A stretch of DNA of 64,000 nt from Longimicrobiales bacterium (GTDB taxonomy: Bacteria > Gemmatimonadota > Gemmatimonadetes > Longimicrobiales > Gaopeijiaceae), in contig OX639991.1 of assembly GCA_951828585.1 (NCBI GenBank), forward strand, positions 2,698,576 through 2,762,575. Reading direction: 5' to 3'. Within the stretch, counting starts at the first letter, position 1; each line of letters begins with the position of its first letter. Shown in pieces: positions 60,382 through 64,000 of the stretch. Both the position numbers and the translations under genes were made by a program. The notes beneath the pieces are model-generated. The model searched no databases and was not told the origin of the DNA. It saw nothing but the letters and a program-made list of their open reading frames with translations.

Positions 60382-61662
60382 CTACTCGTTCGGCCGTTTC
60401 GCCGGAACCGTCCGCATCGCGGGAACGAACTCGACCTGCTCGGCGTCCGAGTTTGCGAGTTCGCGAGTGCGCATCTCCATCAGCATGTCGCCCACCTTGG
60501 CGATCAGGTGTCCCCCCCGGCCCCCCACGCTGCGAATCACCCCCTCCTCGTCGAGCACATAGATCGTCGGCCAGGTCGTCACACCCCATTCCGTGGCGAT
60601 CGGCCCGCTCGTGTTCGCCTCGGCGTGGCCGTCCCACCACGTGCGGTACGCCGGCGCCTTGCCGCTGGCCTTCGCCGCGCGGATCGTCTCCACATCGCGG
60701 TCGCTGTTGATCCCCAGCAGAACGACCGGCTGCCCCTCGTACTGCTCAACGATGAAGTGGTGGAAGGGGTACTCGCCAACGCACGGCCCGCACCACTCTC
60801 CGGAGAAGATCAGGACCACGATGTTGCCCCGGTAGTCCTCCAGTTCGAACTCCACCCCTTCGGTGTCCTTCCCGACGATGTTCGGTGCCACCCGGCCGGG
60901 GCTGAAGGAAGCGACCCTGAACCTGTGCTCCGCCAGCGCCCCGGCCAGCTCGGGATGATTCGCCTCGACCTCGTCGAAGTAGGCGTCCACGCGCGCGAAC
61001 TGCTCCTCGCTGATCCGGCCTCTCCTGAGCCGGCTCGCGAAGAGCGAGAAGTGGTGGTCGGACTCGGCCTCGAAGTCGGCCCGGGTCTCGGGCAGCGCGA
61101 GCATGGCGTCGAGTGAAGCCAGGATGCCGTCGATCTGGGTGTCCGAGAACGGCTCGCCATCGGCACTGAACCAGGATCGGTAGCTGTAGTTCGAGACCTT
61201 CGACGAGAACGCGGGGACCCTCTCCGACGGACCGGCATAGCGTTCGAGCGCCGCCATGTTCGATTCGAACACCTCGGCGCGGTCCGGGTACTCTTCGGCG
61301 AAACTCGCCACATATGCCGTTACCGCCTTCCGCTGCTCCAGGGTGATCCAGGGAATGGCGAAGCGGCGGATGAAGTTCCAGATGTGGAGCGGGGCCTCGC
61401 GGTCGAAACGGGCGAGGGTCTCCCGCGCCGTCAGGGCCTCATCCAGCGCGGTCATCAGTGCGTCGAAGCGCTCGTCGTCCATCGGTTCCCCACCGGTGTC
61501 GTAGTCCCCGATGGGTGGGAACCAGGCCTGGGTGGCGGCGATGGGGACGTTGATCGGCGGGTGGTCTCCGTTGGCCGACGTGCCGCCGCGCGCGTCGGCG
61601 ATGACGAAGCCCAATGCGAAACAAACGATTGCCCCAGCGACAATGGCCAGAAGCTTCTTCAC
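60382..61662 (-). CDS. Exported TlpA-like thioredoxin protein 1
   Basis: GTG 61662 (VKKLLAIVAGAIVCFALGFVI) follows GGAG and starts a signal/anchor. A ~260-residue helical N-terminal region (for example LMTALDEALTARETLARFD) precedes a TlpA/AhpC-TSA domain: APNIVGKDTEGVEFELEDYR (20), NIVVLIFSGEWCGPCVGEYP (20) with the active C-G-P-C, VVLLGINSDRD, and WGVTTWPTIYVLDEEGVI with the cis-proline. It reduces disulfides or peroxides outside the cytosol, as in cytochrome maturation or protein repair. It is paralogous to the next gene on the same strand. Confidence 0.9.
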   Translation of the reverse strand: MKKLLAIVAGAIVCFALGFVIADARGGTSANGDHPPINVPIAATQAWFPPIGDYDTGGEPMDDERFDALMTALDEALTARETLARFDREAPLHIWNFIRRFAIPWITLEQRKAVTAYVASFAEEYPDRAEVFESNMAALERYAGPSERVPAFSSKVSNYSYRSWFSADGEPFSDTQIDGILASLDAMLALPETRADFEAESDHHFSLFASRLRRGRISEEQFARVDAYFDEVEANHPELAGALAEHRFRVASFSPGRVAPNIVGKDTEGVEFELEDYRGNIVVLIFSGEWCGPCVGEYPFHHFIVEQYEGQPVVLLGINSDRDVETIRAAKASGKAPAYRTWWDGHAEANTSGPIATEWGVTTWPTIYVLDEEGVIRSVGGRGGHLIAKVGDMLMEMRTRELANSDAEQVEFVPAMRTVPAKRPNE

Positions 61663-61804
61663 GACATGTCTCCGTTGCGTGCTGTGTAGATGGTGTCGAC
61701 CCGCGGATCCGCGCCGGGCGCTGTGGACTTGCACCGCCGAAGACTTCAACATGGAGCGGAAGCGGGGGATTGGCCAGTGGAATATGGGCGATCCGCCCGT
61801 CGCG

Positions 61805-62677
61805 CTATGTCGATCCGCCCGCCCGCGTCTCCTCCAGCAGCTGGTCGACCGCCTCGCTCATCCTTTCCGCCCGCCTGTCCAGAAAACGGATCACGCCCTC
61901 TGCGTCCAGGATGAAGGTGCTCGGCCACTTCCAGACGTCCCAGGCGTTGGAGATCGGCCCGTTGGTGCCGCCGTCCCACCAGGTGCGGTAGTGCAACTGC
62001 TCCCGTTCCTTCGCTTCCCGGGCCGTCTCGAGCTCGTCGTCGCTGTTGACCCCGAGCAGGACCACGTTCTCGCCCTTGTAGCGCTCCAGCATCTCGCGCT
62101 GGTGGGGGTACTCTTCACGGCAGGGGCCGCACCACTCGCCGGAGAAGATCAGCACGACGATGTTGCCGCGATAGTCCTCGAGGGTGAACCTGACCCCGTC
62201 GGTGTCCGTGCCGACGATGTTCTGGGCGACCTGGCCCGGCGTCAGGACGAGGAGGCGCCGCTGCTCGTCGATCATTCTTGCGTGGCGGGAATGATCCGCC
62301 TTGAGGCCTTCCAGGTGTTTGCCTACGCGTTGACTCTGTTCCGCGGTGACGAGTCCCTTCCCCAGCGCCCAGCGGAACCCCTGCAGGTAGCGTTGGCCCT
62401 GTCGCCTGAAGCTCTTGACGGTTTCGGGGAGCGCCAACACCGAATCGAGGGTCGCGAGCAACTGGCCGACCTGTTCGTCCTCGAAGAACGTACCTTCCGG
62501 GTGACCGGTTACGGTGCCGCGGAAGTCCTCGTGCGCGATGTCCCAGCTGCCTGCGCCGCAGGCGGTCGCCAGGGAGATGGAGAGCAGGGTGAGCCATCTG
62601 GCGGGGCCGGCGCCTCGCCGCTCCCGGTGCTCGCGGGGGCCTGCCGACGGAGTGCTGGCGGGATTGCTCGTGTTCAT
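61805..62677 (-). CDS. Exported TlpA-like thioredoxin protein 2
   Basis: From ATG 62677 (MNTSNPASTPSAGPREHRER) this 290-residue paralogue has a lipoprotein-type segment (WLTLLSISLATAC then GAGSWD), a short helical region, then the thioredoxin domain: AQNIVGTDTDGVRFTLEDYR, NIVVLIFSGEWCGPCREEYP with C-G-P-C, VVLLGVNSDDELE and WKWPSTFILDAEGVI. The domain is nearly superposable on its neighbour, so the pair arose by duplication, while the N-terminal helical region is much shorter. It lies about 140 bases before the other gene and may be cotranscribed with it. Confidence 0.9.
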   Translation of the reverse strand: MNTSNPASTPSAGPREHRERRGAGPARWLTLLSISLATACGAGSWDIAHEDFRGTVTGHPEGTFFEDEQVGQLLATLDSVLALPETVKSFRRQGQRYLQGFRWALGKGLVTAEQSQRVGKHLEGLKADHSRHARMIDEQRRLLVLTPGQVAQNIVGTDTDGVRFTLEDYRGNIVVLIFSGEWCGPCREEYPHQREMLERYKGENVVLLGVNSDDELETAREAKEREQLHYRTWWDGGTNGPISNAWDVWKWPSTFILDAEGVIRFLDRRAERMSEAVDQLLEETRAGGST

Positions 62678-62756
62678 TGTGGACCTGCCTTCCAGAAGGG
62701 CATCGCGATGAAGGGTCCTGCTGTCATACTTGACGACATTGGGTGATGGGTGGTTT

Positions 62757-62796
62757 CCCCGCAACGGCGGGGTGCTCCGCTCGCGAGCGCTTACCA
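62757..62796. promoter_or_regulatory. GC hairpins upstream of the nitrile hydratase genes
   Basis: CCCCGC-AACG-GCGGGG forms a tight hairpin and is followed by the perfect palindrome CGCTCGCGAGCG. Both lie in the 5' region of the nitrile hydratase operon. They may be an attenuator, a terminator for something upstream, or a dimeric operator; there is no T-tract. Confidence 0.4.
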
Positions 62797-62855
62797 TCTG
62801 TCGCGAGCTTGCGTAACCCCGCCCGCCCGGCCACGATGGGCGGCAGGAGGAAGAT

Positions 62856-63533
62856 ATGGACGACTACGAACACACCGATGGCCACGATCACGGCCATGGC
62901 GGCCACCACCACCACCACGACCACGATCATCAGGACGTCCCCGCCGACATCGCCCTGCGCGTAAAGGCGCTTGAGTCCGTGCTGGTCGAAAAGGGGATGG
63001 TTGACCCGGCGGAGCTCGACGAGATCGTCGACAGGTTCGAGAACCGGGTGGGCCCGCGTAACGGGGCGCGGGTGGTGGCGCGCGCGTGGGTCGATGCCGA
63101 GTACCGCGAGCGCCTGCTGGCCGACGGCAGCGGCGCCATCGGGGAACTGGGCTACCTGGGCGGCCAGGGCGAGCACATGAAGGTCGTCGCGAACACGGAT
63201 CGGGTGCACAACGTCATCGTCTGCACGCTCTGTTCATGCTATCCGTGGCCGACGCTGGGTCTGCCGCCGTCCTGGTACAAGTCGTCCGCGTACCGGGCAC
63301 GTGCCGTGATCGAGCCCCGCGAGGTGCTGCGCGAGTTCGGTCTGGACGTGCCGGGGGACGTGGAGGTTCGGGTCTGGGACAGCACCGCCGAGATCCGCTA
63401 CCTGGTGCTTCCCGAACGGCCGGCGGGCACGGAGGACCTGACGGAAGAGGAGCTGGCGGAACTGGTCACGCGCGACTCGATGATCGGCGTGGCAACGGTC
63501 CCCGCGCCGCCGTCCCCGGGAGGCGGATCGTGA
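62856..63533 (+). CDS. nthA: Nitrile hydratase alpha subunit, cobalt type
   Basis: This subunit, with beta, converts nitriles to amides. ATG 62856 is preceded by GGAGG. The metal-binding claw is V-C-T-L-C-S-C at about residues 120-126; threonine in this motif is characteristic of the cobalt form (serine in the iron form). The N terminus has an unusual histidine-rich run ([16 protein letters not shown]) that may bind or store metal. [20 protein letters not shown] and LREFGLDVP are standard. The GTG of the beta gene overlaps its stop codon (GTGA). Confidence 0.95.
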   Translation: MDDYEHTDGHDHGHGGHHHHHDHDHQDVPADIALRVKALESVLVEKGMVDPAELDEIVDRFENRVGPRNGARVVARAWVDAEYRERLLADGSGAIGELGYLGGQGEHMKVVANTDRVHNVIVCTLCSCYPWPTLGLPPSWYKSSAYRARAVIEPREVLREFGLDVPGDVEVRVWDSTAEIRYLVLPERPAGTEDLTEEELAELVTRDSMIGVATVPAPPSPGGGS

Positions 63534-64000
63534 ACGGTATACACGACATGGGCGGGATGGACGGCTTCGGGCCCGTGGAGCGCGAGGAGAACGAACCGGT
63601 CTTTCATCATCGCTGGGAGGGCCGGGTCTACGCGCTGACCCGGGCGGTCAAGCGCTGGGGCGTCGGCCGCAACTGGCCGGGATTCCGGTTCGTCCTCGAG
63701 AACATTCCGCCCGCCGACTACCTGAGAATGTCGTACTACGAACGCTGGTTCCACATGATGGTCAGCCGGCTGGCCGGAAGCGGACTGGTGAGTGGAACCG
63801 AGCTGGAGACCGGACGCTCGGATCCGGGAGCTCAGGCACCTGAAATCCTGCCGTCCGCCGATACTGGATCGCTCGGCTTCGGCCTCCTTGACCGGGAGGT
63901 TCCCGCCCGTTTTCGCCCGAACGACACGGTGCGCGCCCGCAATCTGCACGCGTTCGGGCACACGCGTCAGCCGCGTTACGTGCGGGGAAGGGTGGGGACG
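63530..64000 (+). CDS. nthB: Nitrile hydratase beta subunit, 5' part
   Basis: The frame starts at GTG 63530 ([20 protein letters not shown], the classical beta-subunit N terminus) and runs off the right edge after 157 codons. [19 protein letters not shown] and [20 protein letters not shown] are typical, as is the beta-barrel entry [19 protein letters not shown] (H-x-R). It shapes the active site together with alpha. Alpha before beta with a cobalt-type motif is the less usual gene order. Confidence 0.95.
   Translation, partial: MNGIHDMGGMDGFGPVEREENEPVFHHRWEGRVYALTRAVKRWGVGRNWPGFRFVLENIPPADYLRMSYYERWFHMMVSRLAGSGLVSGTELETGRSDPGAQAPEILPSADTGSLGFGLLDREVPARFRPNDTVRARNLHAFGHTRQPRYVRGRVGT

Overview
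The window is GC-rich bacterial DNA dominated by exported proteins: M14 and met-zincin peptidases, 6-bladed beta-propeller proteins, DUF1080 proteins, Tat-exported oxidoreductases and TlpA-like thioredoxins. Together with an ordinary bacterial core (ffh, purA, trpS, accA, ricT/PSP1) this mix is typical of Gemmatimonadota. That placement is inferred from gene content; no rRNA or other phylogenetic marker was compared.

Layout. 1-5.2 kb: core genes on the minus strand (5' part of ffh, a small coupled gene pair with a frameshift, trpS - dapA-like - purA). 5.4-11.6 kb: an inositol-monophosphatase relic, an exported M14 peptidase, a lone HEPN protein, an aldolase-like lipoprotein, and two small exported proteins, one with a c-type haem site. 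11.7-16.2 kb: a complete polyamine-type ABC importer (ATPase, binding protein, two permeases) with an AT-rich operator-like palindrome inside the operon. 16.6-22.6 kb: one gene for a ~2000-residue lipoprotein of leucine-rich repeats ending in a metzincin-type zinc site. 22.7-25.3 kb: accA, a PSP1/RicT gene and an M20 peptidase relic. 25.6-30.7 kb: four tandem paralogous exported beta-propeller genes, the third decayed. 30.7-35.2 kb: a Fic gene divergent from three tandem paralogues of an unrecognised zinc-ribbon/membrane/coiled-coil protein, with interlocked divergent promoters and short inverted AT-rich repeats bounding the block. 35.2-41.3 kb: cyclophilin, beta-barrel protein, Tat oxidoreductase, Tat amine oxidase, two-domain DUF1080 lipoprotein.

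41.8-56 kb is an insertion-sequence island: three IS1380-family copies (each with a perfect 5-bp target duplication), an IS21-family element nested in one of them, a degenerate IS630-type element, and two ISL3-family copies, one carrying an internal inversion plus deletion. Removing the IS1380 copies in silico restores two host genes in frame: a membrane-anchored DsbA-like thiol oxidoreductase and the N-terminal half of another beta-propeller protein. 56.3-64 kb returns to host genes: a propeller lipoprotein fragment between two copies of a palindromic repeat, a large DUF5117-type metalloprotease, a cupin, two TlpA-like thioredoxin proteins, and the start of a cobalt-type nitrile hydratase operon.

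Themes. Several host genes are broken by internal deletions (IMPase, M20 peptidase, propeller 3) or by insertions, so the region is decaying and actively receiving transposons. The strongest candidate for an undescribed system is the Fic plus triplicated zinc-ribbon membrane protein block at 30.7-35.2 kb. The propeller array at 25.6-30.7 kb and the LRR-metzincin lipoprotein come next.
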